In this document: positions 1 to 8,499 of the stretch, in pieces
Numbering within the stretch: position 1 is the stretch's first letter
How the letters are laid out: every line of letters begins with the position of its first letter
DNA from: Diploptera punctata
Taxonomy: Eukaryota > Arthropoda > Insecta > Blattodea > Blaberidae
Reading direction: 5' to 3'
DNA: 64,000 bases
Assembly (NCBI GenBank): GCA_030220185.1
Contig: JASPKZ010004567.1
Span: 532,837 to 596,836 of the forward strand
Position numbers and translations under genes: made by a program
Notes under the pieces: generated by a model
Seen by the model: the letters and a program-made list of their open reading frames with translations, nothing else
The model's database searches: none
Told to the model about the DNA's origin: nothing

Positions 1-130
1 TAAAGACCATGTAATTCACTGTTATGCAGTCTTCTCCATTCAATTGTCCATCTCTCTTTGTTCTAAAAATTTTCCCAAGAACTTTATTCTCAAATACTTG
101 TAATCTCCTTTCCTCCCTTAAAGTAAGACC
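1..130 (-). mobile_element. LINE family 1 3'-region fragment
   Basis: The minus strand encodes a fragment of the LINE C-terminal segment with LRVFENKVL(R/G)KIF, the same protein as at 4317-6166 and 41923-42377. It runs off the window start. It abuts a fragment of a second LINE family at about 135. Confidence 0.7.
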
Positions 131-134
131 CATG

Positions 135-416
135 CCAAAGGTTCCGTTACACATGCTGCATCGAATTATCTTGGTATTTATGGATATAATCTATAATGAG
201 GTCCATGTTAAGTTCCTGTAGTATATCTTTGTTTTTGATGTGATCATATTTGGTGTGGCCTGCTGTTTGGCGCAAAAACTTCATCTCACTTGCTGTGATT
301 CTACTCCTGTCGCATTGTCTTACTGTCTTTGCTTCACTCCCATAACAAAGGATAGGTTTTGCAAGGATTATGTACAGATGGATTTGAGTGTGTCTTTGAA
401 CTAATGAAGGTTTCAT
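135..416 (-). mobile_element. RTE-like LINE C-terminal fragment
   Basis: The minus strand encodes MKPSLVQRHTQIHLY, ILCYGSEAKT and a WDH/YDH-type C-terminal segment shared with the LINE copies at 11885-12460, 12600-13860 and 20870-23900. Only the extreme C-terminus of the reverse-transcriptase protein remains; there is no catalytic motif here. Confidence 0.75.
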
Positions 417-418
417 AA

Positions 419-850
419 TTCTGATGTTTTTATTATTAATTTAACTCTTCTCACTGAAGGATAAATTATATTTGAGGAGAAAAATTATACGCTCAGACTG
501 GGGTTTGAACCCAGGACCAAACCCCAGTCAAAGCGTATAATTTTTCTCTTCGTATATAATTTATCCTTCAGTGAGACGTGTTAAATTAATAATAAAAACA
601 TCAAAAGAAGCCCTGTTGGCTTTATAAAGTAGTGTTTAAATTCCCAATAAATGTCTTCTTAAACAAGACGCCACCATTTGTGTGATCGAGCAAATGCTCG
701 TAGCATTTGGCAATTGGGAATTAACAGTGTATAAGAGAAAAATTTGCATTTAGATTGGAGTTTCTCAGGTAGCTTAATGGTAGAGCATTGGCCTAGAAAG
801 CCAAAGGTACTGGTTCAAGTGTATAACTTTTCTCTTCAATTATATTCCAT
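419..850 (+). mobile_element. SINE A composite with inverted tail
   Basis: The 3' tail of the SINE is present first in reverse (419-515), then forward (516-602), then the SINE body (about 640-760) and a degenerate tRNA-like segment (763-815) with box A-like GGTAGCTTAATGGTAGAGC. The inverted tails form a long hairpin. A duplication around TTCATAATT is weak. Confidence 0.7.
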
Positions 851-963
851 AATTTTGTTTAATATACTCATAGATTTATTAAATTTTTCAGAGTAAATGT
901 GCATTTGTAACCTAAAGTGTATAATATTATATTTTACTCAATTAATTTATATTTAAAACTTAG

Positions 964-1259
964 GCACTTGTATTACTTCTGCCCTCCTGTTTTTGATGGC
1001 AGAAGACAGGACTATTACATGTAGTGTAAGAGGTATTAGCAGTTTACAAAGGTTGAGTTTATTTTTAGGTGAAAATGGAAGTAATGTGCTGAAGTGTATT
1101 ATGGAGGCTATCACAATAATACCACTACACAGGAAATCCAAGTACATTGGACTGGGAACATTGGCAGATGTGATGGGCTGTCAGACGCTTATTGATTCTA
1201 TTCCACACCTTGTTGACAACCTACTGACATCACTGTCGGACCCTGCTATCTCTTCCCAT
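964..1259 (+). CDS. THADA: THADA exon 1 of 13 in window
   Basis: This is an internal coding exon of the THADA/Trm732 homologue, the regulatory partner of the FTSJ1/Trm7 methylase that modifies the tRNA anticodon loop. It follows an AG at 962-963, opens with two bases finishing a split codon, and reads ACTCITS... style hydrophobic helices (TITCSVRGISSLQRLSLFL, later GLGTLADVMG) typical of an alpha-helical repeat scaffold. The donor is CAT|GTGAGT, ending in phase 0, which fits the next exon. Assignment rests on the recognisable DUF2428 exons downstream plus continuous reading frame; this exon alone would not identify the gene. Upstream exons are outside the window. Confidence 0.75.
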
Positions 1260-1295
1260 GTGAGTAAGATGTTTAGTTAATTAATCAACAATTGA

Positions 1296-1860
1296 CAGGA
1301 AGTAACACTGTGAGGTAATAATATTGTCAAGAGATTGATGCGGAAATTTACACTTCACCTGGACATGTTTGGAAGAACATCATTTCCATTTCAACTAAAA
1401 ATCCAATTGTTGCATTGGCTGTCCAATGACTTACATATTTTTAATCAAATTTAAAGTGTGAAGCAACACTATGATGTATTTTCAATTTATAAATGAGTTG
1501 GAGAAAATGTTTTTATATCTTACCTCATAAAGTTGTGTGTTTTGACGATATCTGTTTCAAAGGTCATTTTACCTTCATCTTCAGTCAAACAATTAATTTT
1601 TAATCAAAATCAAAGTGGAAGGTAACACTATGAGGTATTTACATTAATGAATGAATAGGAGAAAATGCTTTAACATCGCACCTCATAAAGTTGCATGTCT
1701 TCACAATACTGGTTTCAAAAGTATAGTTTTACTTCCATCTACAGTCAAATTCCAACTGAGCAAAAGTATACTTTTGAAACCAGTATCATGAAGACACACA
1801 ACTTTATGAGGTGAGATGATAAAGCATTTTCTCCAATTCATTCATTAATCAAACAATTAT
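1296..1860. mobile_element. cluster of Penelope-like element (PLE) palindrome fragments
   Basis: PLE end motifs GGAAGTAACACTGTGAGGT (1300) and AACACTATGAGGT (1625) occur with internal inverted repeats, e.g. arms around 1665-1760 and 1760-1850 ending TATGAGGTGAG. The arms contain decayed hammerhead-like sequence (CTGAAGA at 1594-1600, minus). At least two insertions overlap; their boundaries are not resolved. Confidence 0.6.
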
Positions 1861-2095
1861 CTCACCTCATACACTCCGTGATCTTTAATTTGTCCACATA
1901 CAGAAGAACAAGGAGAGAATTATGAATTTTGAAATTCCTGGGGAGAGAAACTTAATAAGCAAGTTCTTTGGACCACAAAAAGAGGGAGCAGGAGTTGAGA
2001 TCCAGGGCTGATATCTTAAAGATCATCAACTGAAGATGAAGCAAAGATGTTTTGAAACATGTCTTACAAGAAACAATGAAATATGAGGTAACATG
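1861..2095 (+). pseudogene. PLE GIY-YIG C-terminal remnant
   Basis: The plus strand encodes a short end of the PLE endonuclease protein (RRELMNFEIPGERNLISKFF, stop after VEIQG at about 2011), followed by a hammerhead-like core and the PLE end motif TATGAGGTAAC. The same C-terminus (MNFEIPGE..L..(K/R)F) is seen in the larger copies at 6.5-7.4 kb and 37.8-38.4 kb. Confidence 0.7.
2026..2067 (+). ncRNA. hammerhead-like ribozyme (PLE)
   Basis: Core CTGAAGA (2030-2036), a six-pair stem II closed by an AAGA loop, GAAA (2054-2057), palindromic stem III ACATGT and C at the cleavage position 2063. Stem I is only two pairs, so activity is doubtful. Confidence 0.5.
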
Positions 2096-2117
2096 ACGGC
2101 AGACCGACCTTATTTAT

Positions 2118-2260
2118 TATGTACAATGATGAGTTGTGGAAAGCAATGGGAAGCTACCACACCTGTAATTTCTTAAAGCTACAAAGCATAGCATGAAAAT
2201 GCTATGATTGTAGTGAAAGACCTCCCTCAGGCAGAATTACTATGGAATAGAATGATGAGT
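2118..2260 (+). repeat. SINE G 3' fragment
   Basis: This stretch is the reverse complement of 57465-57590, sharing AAGCAATGGGAAGCTACCAC and a small hairpin CATAGCAT/ATGCTATG. It is the 3' part of the SINE at 57.5-57.8 kb without the tRNA-like head. Confidence 0.6.
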
Positions 2261-2375
2261 TCATTGTAGTTAAAATTCAAATGGAGCTAGTTGAAAATAT
2301 AGCAATTTATAAAAACTGACAAAAATAGTCAATAAGACAATACTAGAAAAAAATTGTATTATTGTATGTGTGCAG

Positions 2376-2738
2376 GTGTCCTCAGCAGTTGAACATCTGA
2401 TGCTGCGACATGCTTCGGAGAGCTCAGAGAATGAGTGGAGGACACTGTGGGTAATTCCTGTCCTTGAAATGATGTCAAACACTCCTGCAGCTCTGTGCGG
2501 TCCCCTACAGACTCTTCTCGCAGCTGCAGTTAAGCATAGCCCTGCTTTGATTTCTCACATTCTACAACTACCCAGCACTTCCAACATTCATTTGCGCACA
2601 GTACTGTCCTGCATGTGTCATGCTCGCAAGCAAGGTGCTCTAAAAATAGATTGCACACTTGTCCAGACGAATGACATGTGGCGAGGAATTCTGGACTTGA
2701 AAACTCTAGAGCAAGCCATGTATCATCAGGACGTAGAG
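2376..2738 (+). CDS. THADA: THADA exon 2 of 13 in window
   Basis: The exon follows TGTGTGCAG and ends GAG|GTAATA; both junctions are phase 0. It encodes 121 residues of helical-repeat protein (starting VSSAVEHLMLRHASESSENE, ending QAMYHQDVE). Joined to exon 1 the frame stays open. It belongs to the N-terminal/middle helical scaffold of THADA. A weak downstream extension to 2760 exists in the same frame but runs past a good donor into a stop, so the donor at 2739 is preferred. Confidence 0.8.
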
Positions 2739-3120
2739 GTAATACTCAAATCTTTCTTGTAAAATATATTTTCATTTGGTACTCTAAAATACCACATAAT
2801 TTTTATAATCTTGAATCTTATTTTAGTCTTTACATTTTAGAAATGGTGGTTCACTCTAATATCTAGATCTGTGTATAGAAAATGACATAACCATAAACAG
2901 TACTCAGTTGTAGAGAAGATAACAAACGCCACCAAGAAAAAGCATTGCTTTCTGCAGCCATATGTTCGAATATTGATAAAAGCTGGAAATGGAAAATAAT
3001 ATATGTCTCTTTTATATCCATATTGATGGTTTCATAGGATCTGAACGGATCCTATTAAGCATGTTCATTTTGTCAGAATATTCAGAATAACAGCTGGAAA
3101 ATTTAATTTTAGAAAGAAAA
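2739..3120. other. intron sequence, nothing recognised
   Basis: AT-rich intronic DNA after exon 2. I see no repeat family member, no conserved motif and no coding signal here. Confidence 0.5.
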
Positions 3121-3240
3121 ATTAACGTTCAAACCAGGTCTCAAACCCCAGATTTGTGACTCTTTGCATTAGTATGATACCAGTTATACCATTTGAGCAC
3201 CAATACGAACATCAACAATTCTTTCCTCTTATATAATTCT
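3120..3240 (-). mobile_element. SINE F tRNA-like copy
   Basis: Minus-strand tRNA-like sequence with a box A region (TGGTATAACTGGTATCATA) and degenerate box B, related to 25295-25370 and 26300-26390. With the plus-strand copy at 3690-3790 it brackets the PLE at 3266-3665 as an inverted pair. Confidence 0.65.
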
Positions 3241-3265
3241 CTTTTTTATTTTATTTAACTTTCAC

Positions 3266-3665
3266 AGGGAAAAAACACTATGAGGTTTAATTTAAGAATT
3301 AAATTAATAATTTTAATACCTCACCTCATATCCTTTATTCTTCAAGACTGCAGTTTCGGAGCTGTATGTCCATCATCAGTAGCTCTTGTCGACCAGTGTT
3401 ATGTTGTTTTTTGGTGGTTTTCTTCTTCCTTCTGTCAGTGGACCGATGAACCTCTGGATCAGATTAAAAGTTGTAGGAGTTTCAAAATTCATGAGTTTTT
3501 CTTTATTTTTTTTACGTGGATTTTTTCCCAAACCGTAAGTTCTTTCTGTTTATCTGTGTGTTTGATTAGGCTAGCTTTTGTATCAATTAAATGTTTTGTA
3601 TCAATTAAATGTTTTTCAGACGAAACTGTAGTCTAGAAGAATAAAGGATATGAGGTGAGGTATTA
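3266..3665 (-). mobile_element. PLE palindrome with GIY-YIG C-terminal remnant
   Basis: Inverted arms ending ACCTCACCTCATATCC (left) and GGATATGAGGTGAGGT (right) enclose minus-strand sequence encoding the PLE endonuclease C-terminus (KELTVWEKIHVK, then MNFETP, about 3420-3570). Frame is degraded. A hammerhead core lies on the left arm (3346-3383). Confidence 0.7.
3346..3383 (-). ncRNA. hammerhead-like ribozyme (PLE)
   Basis: Minus-strand core CTGATGA (3373-3379), GAAA, palindromic stem III ACTGCAGT and C at the cleavage position. Stem II has about three pairs and stem I is poor, so it is probably a decayed ribozyme. Confidence 0.5.
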
Positions 3666-3689
3666 AAAATATTAATTTAATTAAATTTT

Positions 3690-3790
3690 TTATGTTCAAT
3701 CAGTGCTCGAATGGTGTAACTGGTATCATACTGTCACATAGGGTCAGAGATCAAGTATTCAAGTCCCAGTTCGAATATTAATTTTTCTTT
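3690..3790 (+). mobile_element. SINE F tRNA-like copy
   Basis: Plus-strand tRNA-like sequence, GCTCGAATGGTGTAACTGG as box A region and TATTCAAGTCC as box B. It ends with the family tail AATATTAATTTTTCTTTTTA. Confidence 0.65.
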
Positions 3791-3799
3791 TTAAAATTA

Positions 3800-4225
3800 A
3801 ATTCTGTCCACTTTTGGAAGGTGTTAATTTAAATATAAAATCAAAAACGCTAGAAAATTACTAAAATTAGTTAATGCAATGAATATTTCAGCATCAATAT
3901 CTGTGAACTTATGGTTAATATGCTCCCTCTGGTTTTAGAGTTCTTGTTTTCAAATCTGCTGTGTGTTGATGGATTTTTCAGGGCATAAAAATTGTGGGTG
4001 TGACTTCTTACAAAAGGAAAGTAAAGTCATGGGCATTGATTTAGTATATAAAAGAACCTCAGTAAGAGACTCAATAAAAAATTGTTAGCTCTTTGATGCT
4101 CAGCTTTGAAACACAATTTTACTGATGTAACACATTTGGGAACATTATTATTAAATGAAATACTACCTGTAACAGAATAATAGTACTCATTTAGATTGAA
4201 CTGAAGATGATATGCAGAAATATTG
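3800..4225. other. intron sequence, nothing recognised
   Basis: AT-rich DNA without a recognisable repeat or coding signal. It ends in a short GAGGT tandem (TATGAGGTGAGGTGAGGTGA, 4251-4270) that may be an expanded PLE end. Confidence 0.4.
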
Positions 4226-4286
4226 ACACATGCCCTCGAGAAATCTAATTATGAGGTGAGGTGAGGTGAGGTGTTAAATTCTAACT

Positions 4287-6173
4287 TACTTACTCTTACT
4301 TACTTACTCACTGGCACTATTGAACCCATAGGTTCATGGCCGCGCGGACATAAGCTCTCCATACATCCCTATCCTGAGCTAATGCTTTCCAATCATTCCC
4401 TGTATAATCTACTTCCCTCAAATCATAGTTAATGTTGTTCTCCCACCTCATTCTTGGTCTACCAACTGGGCGTTTTCCCTCTGGCTTTCCTACAAGAAGC
4501 TTCCATGCACGTCTTTCATTCCCCATACGCACAACATGTCCTGCCCATCGCAGTCTACGAGACTTAACTGTTATTATTATATCTGGCTTCCTATACAGAC
4601 CATGTAGTTCATTGTTATGTAGTCTTCTCCATTCACCTGTCTGTTCATCTCTCTTTGGTCCAAAAATTTTCCTAAGTACTTTATTCTCAAATACTCGTAA
4701 TCTCCCTTCCTCCCTTAAAGCAAGAGTCCATGTTTTATATATTTTCAGCTTAACATTTTTTGAAAGGAGTTGGGACATCAAAAGTCTCTGCAATGCATAA
4801 TAGCATACATTTCCAGAATTGAGCCTATGTTTAATTTCTTTGTGCGTCTCATTCCTATTTGTGATTATTGTTCCTAGGTATTTGAATTCAGCCACTTCCT
4901 CAAAATTTCCCTCATTTGTCATTAGCTGTCCATTTCCATTATATATTGAATTTCTACGTGTGACCATATATTTAGTTTTACTGATATTTACTTCCAGTCC
5001 TAATTTCTTAGTGTTACTCAATAGTGTGTGCGTGTTGGCCTTTAGTATCTCCTTGCTATCAGCCAGTAGTACTACATCATCAGCATAAACTAACAGCTTA
5101 TTGATACCATTGAGTTGTAAGCCTTCCTCATTCTCTAAAGATTTAATGGCATGCTCTAGTACAAAATTAAATAGTAGAGGAGATAGTGCATCTCCTTGCT
5201 TCAACCCATTCTGGATTACAAAAGTGTCTGAAAACTGTTTGCCTACATGCACCCTACTCTTTGAGCCATTTAGACACATTCGTATAAGACTAACTAACTT
5301 TTTAGGAATTCCGAACTCCAGCAGGATACTATGTAACTTCTCCCTCTTAATTGAATCATATGCTTTTTTGAAGTCTACATATAGTTGATATGCAGTACCA
5401 TTATATTCCCATTTCTTTTCTAAAATCTGTCTTATACTAAAAATCTGATCAGTTGTAGACCTGTTTCTTCTAAATGCACATTGATGATCTCCTAGAATGT
5501 CATCAATATAGAGAGTAAGTCTGCTTACTAATATATTTGTTAAAATTTTGTACGAAGTTGAAAGTAATGAAATGCCCCTGTAGTTGTTGCAATCAGTTTT
5601 ATCTCCTTTCTTATAGATTGGTATGATAATTGATTCCTTCCATTCATCTGGAAGAGCTTCTTTTTCCCAAATCATACTAAGCAAGCAGCGTATCTTGTCC
5701 ATCAATTTTTCTCCCCTTGATTTTATCAGTTCTGCTGGGATCTCATCTGAACCTGATACTTTATACATCTTCAATTTTTCAATCGCCATTTCAACCTCTA
5801 ATGCACTTGGCTCTGCGACTAGCATTTCTGCTGTCTGTACTTATCCTCCTCAATGTCCTGTTCTGTATATACATTTAATAGCTGATTAAAGTAACTTTTC
5901 CATCTATTTAATATACTCCTAGAATCTGCAATCATATCTCCATTTTCATTCCGAATTATGTTTGTTCTAGCCTGAAACCCTTTCTTCTCTATGCTAATTC
6001 CCTGATATAATTCTCTAATGTTCCTATTTTTTGCATTCATTTCAAGATCATTAATCCTCTTTCTCAAATATTCCCTCTTTTTACTCTTTAGTAGCTTGGT
6101 GGTTTCCCGTCTAATACTACCCAATTGCTCTAAATTTACCTCATTTGGCTCGTGTAACCATTTCATTTTTGCA
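4287..6173 (-). mobile_element. LINE family 1, 5'-truncated, with 13-bp TSD
   Basis: A reverse-transcriptase LINE insertion flanked by an exact 13-bp duplication TTAAATTCTAACT (4274-4286 and 6174-6186). Its 3' end is the short tandem (TAAG)n on the minus strand, a style known for RTE-clade elements. The endonuclease half is missing. Two open segments (6166-5819 and 5825-4317) are joined by a frameshift near 5820, and a small deletion removes residues after KLKIYKT. Confidence 0.9.
4317..6166 (-). pseudogene. LINE reverse transcriptase, 5'-truncated and frameshifted
   Basis: The minus strand encodes an RT with recognisable blocks: NNYRGISLLSTSYKILTNIL, FRRNRSTTDQIF, the catalytic Asp in YVDFKKAYDSIKRE, NGLKQGDALSPLLFNFVLEH, and the active-site box LLVYADDVVLLADS. 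Downstream are the C-terminal FGPKRDEQTGEWRRLHNNEL and RRLRWAGHVVRMGNERRAWK segments that recur in other copies. The RT core is still intact, but a frameshift at about 5820 and loss of the endonuclease make this copy non-autonomous. Clade placement (RTE-like) is inferred from motif style and tail. Confidence 0.9.
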
Positions 6174-6294
6174 TTAAATTCTAACTCAATTATTAATTAA
6201 TAGTACTCATGTTTGCAGCCTTCCATTGCCCATTCTTTTAAACATCTTATTCTCTTCATAAAGATCATTAGATCAAAATGTGGGTGATTTGCAG

Positions 6295-6450
6295 ATCAGA
6301 ATGTGTGCACTATCCCTGCTTGCTGAGAGTCATCGCAGCACTGAGACATTCACTGTATGTGAGTTACAACTCATTAAAACCTTCCTGGTGTACAACATCA
6401 ATACAGAGATCCCGTCCTGTAGACAACAAACAGTGGCACTGCTCAAGAAG
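6295..6450 (+). CDS. THADA: THADA exon 3 of 13 in window
   Basis: A 52-codon exon flanked by TTTGCAG and AAG|GTATAG, both phase 0. Its translation (IRMCALSLLAESHRSTE... ending QQTVALLKK) matches the well-conserved THADA segment in which an Ile/Leu-rich helix is followed by ESRRSTE and a run ending RQQ...LLKK, as I recall from vertebrate THADA. It lies just upstream of the PLE insertion at 6496, which therefore sits about 45 bp into the intron. Confidence 0.88.
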
Positions 6451-6533
6451 GTATAGTTTTATTTTTTTATTATTTGAAGGAAGTAACATTAGGATTTTTA
6501 TCACTCACCTCATATTGTTCTTCTTATTTGATT

Positions 6534-6576
6534 ATAAACTAGTTTCGGAACATAGTTTCTGTTCCATCCTCAGTAT
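6534..6576 (-). ncRNA. hammerhead ribozyme, ACTAGT stem III
   Basis: Minus-strand core CTGAGGA (6567-6573), a perfect six-pair stem II (GGAACA/TGTTCC), GAAA (6543-6546), palindromic stem III ACTAGT and U at the cleavage position. Stem I has three pairs (ATA/TAT) next to the core. Confidence 0.7.
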
Positions 6577-6970
6577 CGTCACGACCGTTGTTCTGTCGTC
6601 TTGAAGAGCTGTCCTTCCCTCCTTCCATTGGCTGACTGAAAAACCTCGAAACCAGGTCATTCTCACCGGGAATTTCAAAGTTCATTAATCTCTTCTTTTC
6701 GCTCTTTTGAATGTAGATCTTTTCCCAAACAGTAAGTTCTTTAGGTTTTTCTATTTGTTTTAATAATTTAGCTTCTTTCTCGATAAGATGTTTTTCAGAC
6801 CATGCATGGGCAGCCACTGCAGATTTTTCTACTTCCCCTTTCTTGACATTCCTGAGATGTTCTTTCACTCTAGTTTTCAAATTTCTTTTAGTTTTTCCTA
6901 TGTAGAATTTCTCACATTCTTCACATTTAATTTGATAAATCCCTGATTTGTTTTCGAATGAGAAAATTAA
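6539..6970 (-). CDS. PLE GIY-YIG endonuclease fragment, left arm
   Basis: The minus strand encodes a Penelope-type GIY-YIG nuclease domain: SGIYQIKCEECEKFYIGKTK gives the GIY and YIG motifs, followed by the conserved Arg (LKTRVKEHLRN) and a C-terminal tail ELTVWEKIYIQK, MNFEIPGENDL. In PLEs this domain follows the reverse transcriptase and nicks target DNA (family knowledge). Here the RT is missing and the first residues come from the hairpin loop. The last 13 codons are encoded by the hammerhead sequence itself. Confidence 0.85.
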   Translation of the reverse strand, partial: LIFSFENKSGIYQIKCEECEKFYIGKTKRNLKTRVKEHLRNVKKGEVEKSAVAAHAWSEKHLIEKEAKLLKQIEKPKELTVWEKIYIQKSEKKRLMNFEIPGENDLVSRFFSQPMEGGKDSSSRRQNNGRDDTEDGTETMFRN

Positions 6971-7349
6971 AGAAGAAAACAAATCAGGGATTTATCAAAT
7001 TAAATGTGAAGAATGTGAGAAATTCTACATAGGAAAAACTAAAAGAAATTTGAAAACTAGAGTGAAAGAACATCTCAGGAATGTCAAGAAAGGGGAAGTA
7101 GAAAAATCTGCAGTGGCTGCCCATGCATGGTCTGAAAAACATCTTATCGAGAAAGAAGCTAAATTATTAAAACAAATAGAAAAACCTAAAGAACTTACTG
7201 TTTGGGAAAAGATCTACATTCAAAAGAGCGAAAAGAAGAGATTAATGAACTTTGAAATTCCCGGTGAGAATGACCTGGTTTCGAGGTTTTTCAGTCAGCC
7301 AATGGAAGGAGAGAAGGACAGCTCTTCAAGACGACAGAACAGATCGTGA
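6969..7349 (+). CDS. PLE GIY-YIG endonuclease fragment, right arm
   Basis: The mirror copy of the left-arm frame, plus strand. It has the same GIY, YIG and Arg positions and ends early at QNRS because of a base change near 7345, whereas the left arm reads on through the ribozyme region. The two arms are the clearest PLE protein evidence in the window. Confidence 0.85.
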   Translation, partial: KEENKSGIYQIKCEECEKFYIGKTKRNLKTRVKEHLRNVKKGEVEKSAVAAHAWSEKHLIEKEAKLLKQIEKPKELTVWEKIYIQKSEKKRLMNFEIPGENDLVSRFFSQPMEGEKDSSSRRQNRS

Positions 7350-7351
7350 CA

Positions 7352-7394
7352 ATACTGAGGATGGAACAGAAACTATGTTCCGAAACTAGTTTAT
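7352..7394 (+). ncRNA. hammerhead ribozyme, ACTAGT stem III
   Basis: Plus-strand mirror of the left-arm ribozyme: ATA (7352-7354), CTGAGGA (7355-7361), stem II with seven-base loop, GAAA (7382-7385), ACTAGT (7385-7390), cleavage after T7391, TAT (7392-7394). Confidence 0.7.
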
Positions 7395-7660
7395 AATCAA
7401 ATAAGAAGAACAATATGAGGTGAGTGATAAAAATATTCTACCTTAATGAATATACCTCATAGTGAGAATTCCTAAAATAAGTAACATTAGGATGTTTCTT
7501 TTAATTATTTATAATGTAATTAATAATATTCTTTTATTGTTCTATCTGTCCTCACATCATTGAGAATTCTTCTGATCTTTTCCACCAAGGTCACAATAAT
7601 TTAAGTTTCCTGACTTTCACCTGAGAGTGGTTTAATGGATGATAATATACAGTGTATCTT

Positions 7661-8039
7661 TGTTAATATTATTTGTTTTTAAACATCTTAATGATGGACA
7701 AATTATATTTGAAAAGAAAAATTTTTCTTTTCAAATATAATTTGTCCATCATTAAGATGTTTAAAAACGAATAATATTAACATTGAAAGAAGTACTACTG
7801 GCTTTATAAGTAATGTTTAAATTCCCAATAAAAAGTCTTCTTAATAAAGAAGCCGCCATTTGCAAAAATCGTAGCAACGGCTCGTAGCATTTGGGGTTAG
7901 GGAATTAACTATGTGTAAGAGAAAAATACGCATTTAGATTGGAGGCCTAGGTGGCTCAGATGGAAGAGCATGGACATAGAAAGTCAAAGGTCCTGGGTTG
8001 AAACCCCAGTCTAGGCGTATATTTTTCTTTTCAAATATA
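7661..8039 (+). mobile_element. SINE A composite with inverted tail
   Basis: The insertion starts with a near-perfect hairpin of the SINE tail (about 62-bp arms, 7661-7784), continues with the body (7830-7943) and a tRNA-like region (7944-8018: GGTGGCTCAGATGGAAGAGC, then GGGTTGAAACCCC). It is flanked by ATACAGTGTATCTT at 7647-7660 and 8040-8053. Confidence 0.8.
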
Positions 8040-8053
8040 ATACAGTGTATCTT

Positions 8054-8246
8054 ATTTAACATATGTAGGAAATAACACAATGAGATTTCTTTTAATTTTA
8101 ATGAGTTGGATATTTTGACTCACCTCATATTTATTGATTATGCAGACTAGTTTTGTCGCTTCTGTGCGACATTCTTGATGCATTCCAACTGAGTTGGATC
8201 AAGAAATATGAGGTGAGTCAAAATATCCAACTCATTAAAATTAAAA
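8054..8246. mobile_element. PLE palindrome, 14-bp TSD
   Basis: Inverted arms share TTAATGAGTTGGATATTTTG next to the CACCTCATA/TATGAGGTG motif. Flanking duplication ATACAGTGTATCTT at 8040-8053 and 8247-8260. The loop is degenerate; no intact ribozyme core remains. Confidence 0.8.
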
Positions 8247-8425
8247 ATACAGTGTATCTTGTTGAATCACTACCACAAAGAAATATAAATATCTCGTCAC
8301 TCAGTAAATTTAGAAATATGTTTTCATTTTGTCTTATGTAGGGACTCTTCAAGTTTAGTAAAAAAATCATAACTCTAGTGCACATGTGGGGATATGACAA
8401 CAACATAGAGTTATAAAATTACAAT

Positions 8426-8470
8426 AGGAAGTAACATTATGAGGTTCTTCTTAATAAATGTTAATAATAA
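8426..8470. repeat. solitary PLE end
   Basis: AGGAAGTAACATTATGAGGT occurs without a partner arm, so it is a fragment or one end of a disrupted insertion. Confidence 0.5.
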
Positions 8471-8499
8471 ATAAAATCAATTTAACATAGAGTTAAATT

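Larger units (their letters stand above)
6496..7478. mobile_element. PLE inverted-repeat insertion (GIY-YIG), 15-bp TSD
   Basis: Two arms of about 450 bp, near-identical in inverse orientation, meet at a 19-bp spacer (6956-6974). The insertion is flanked by an exact duplication AAGTAACATTAGGAT (6481-6495 and 7479-7493). Each arm carries a GIY-YIG endonuclease reading frame, a hammerhead core and the end motif ATATGAGGTGAG. The low divergence of the arms points to a young event. The reverse transcriptase is absent, as expected for a 5'-truncated PLE copy with an inverted terminal repeat. Confidence 0.9.

Noticed and set aside
4317..5825. A 502-residue frame as a host gene
   Set aside because: It has reverse-transcriptase motifs, a target-site duplication and a simple-repeat tail; it is a LINE.
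6496..7478. Palindromes as assembly artefacts
   Set aside because: Arms are not identical, outer target duplications are exact, and the same structure occurs independently many times. A long-read check is still worthwhile for the longest ones.
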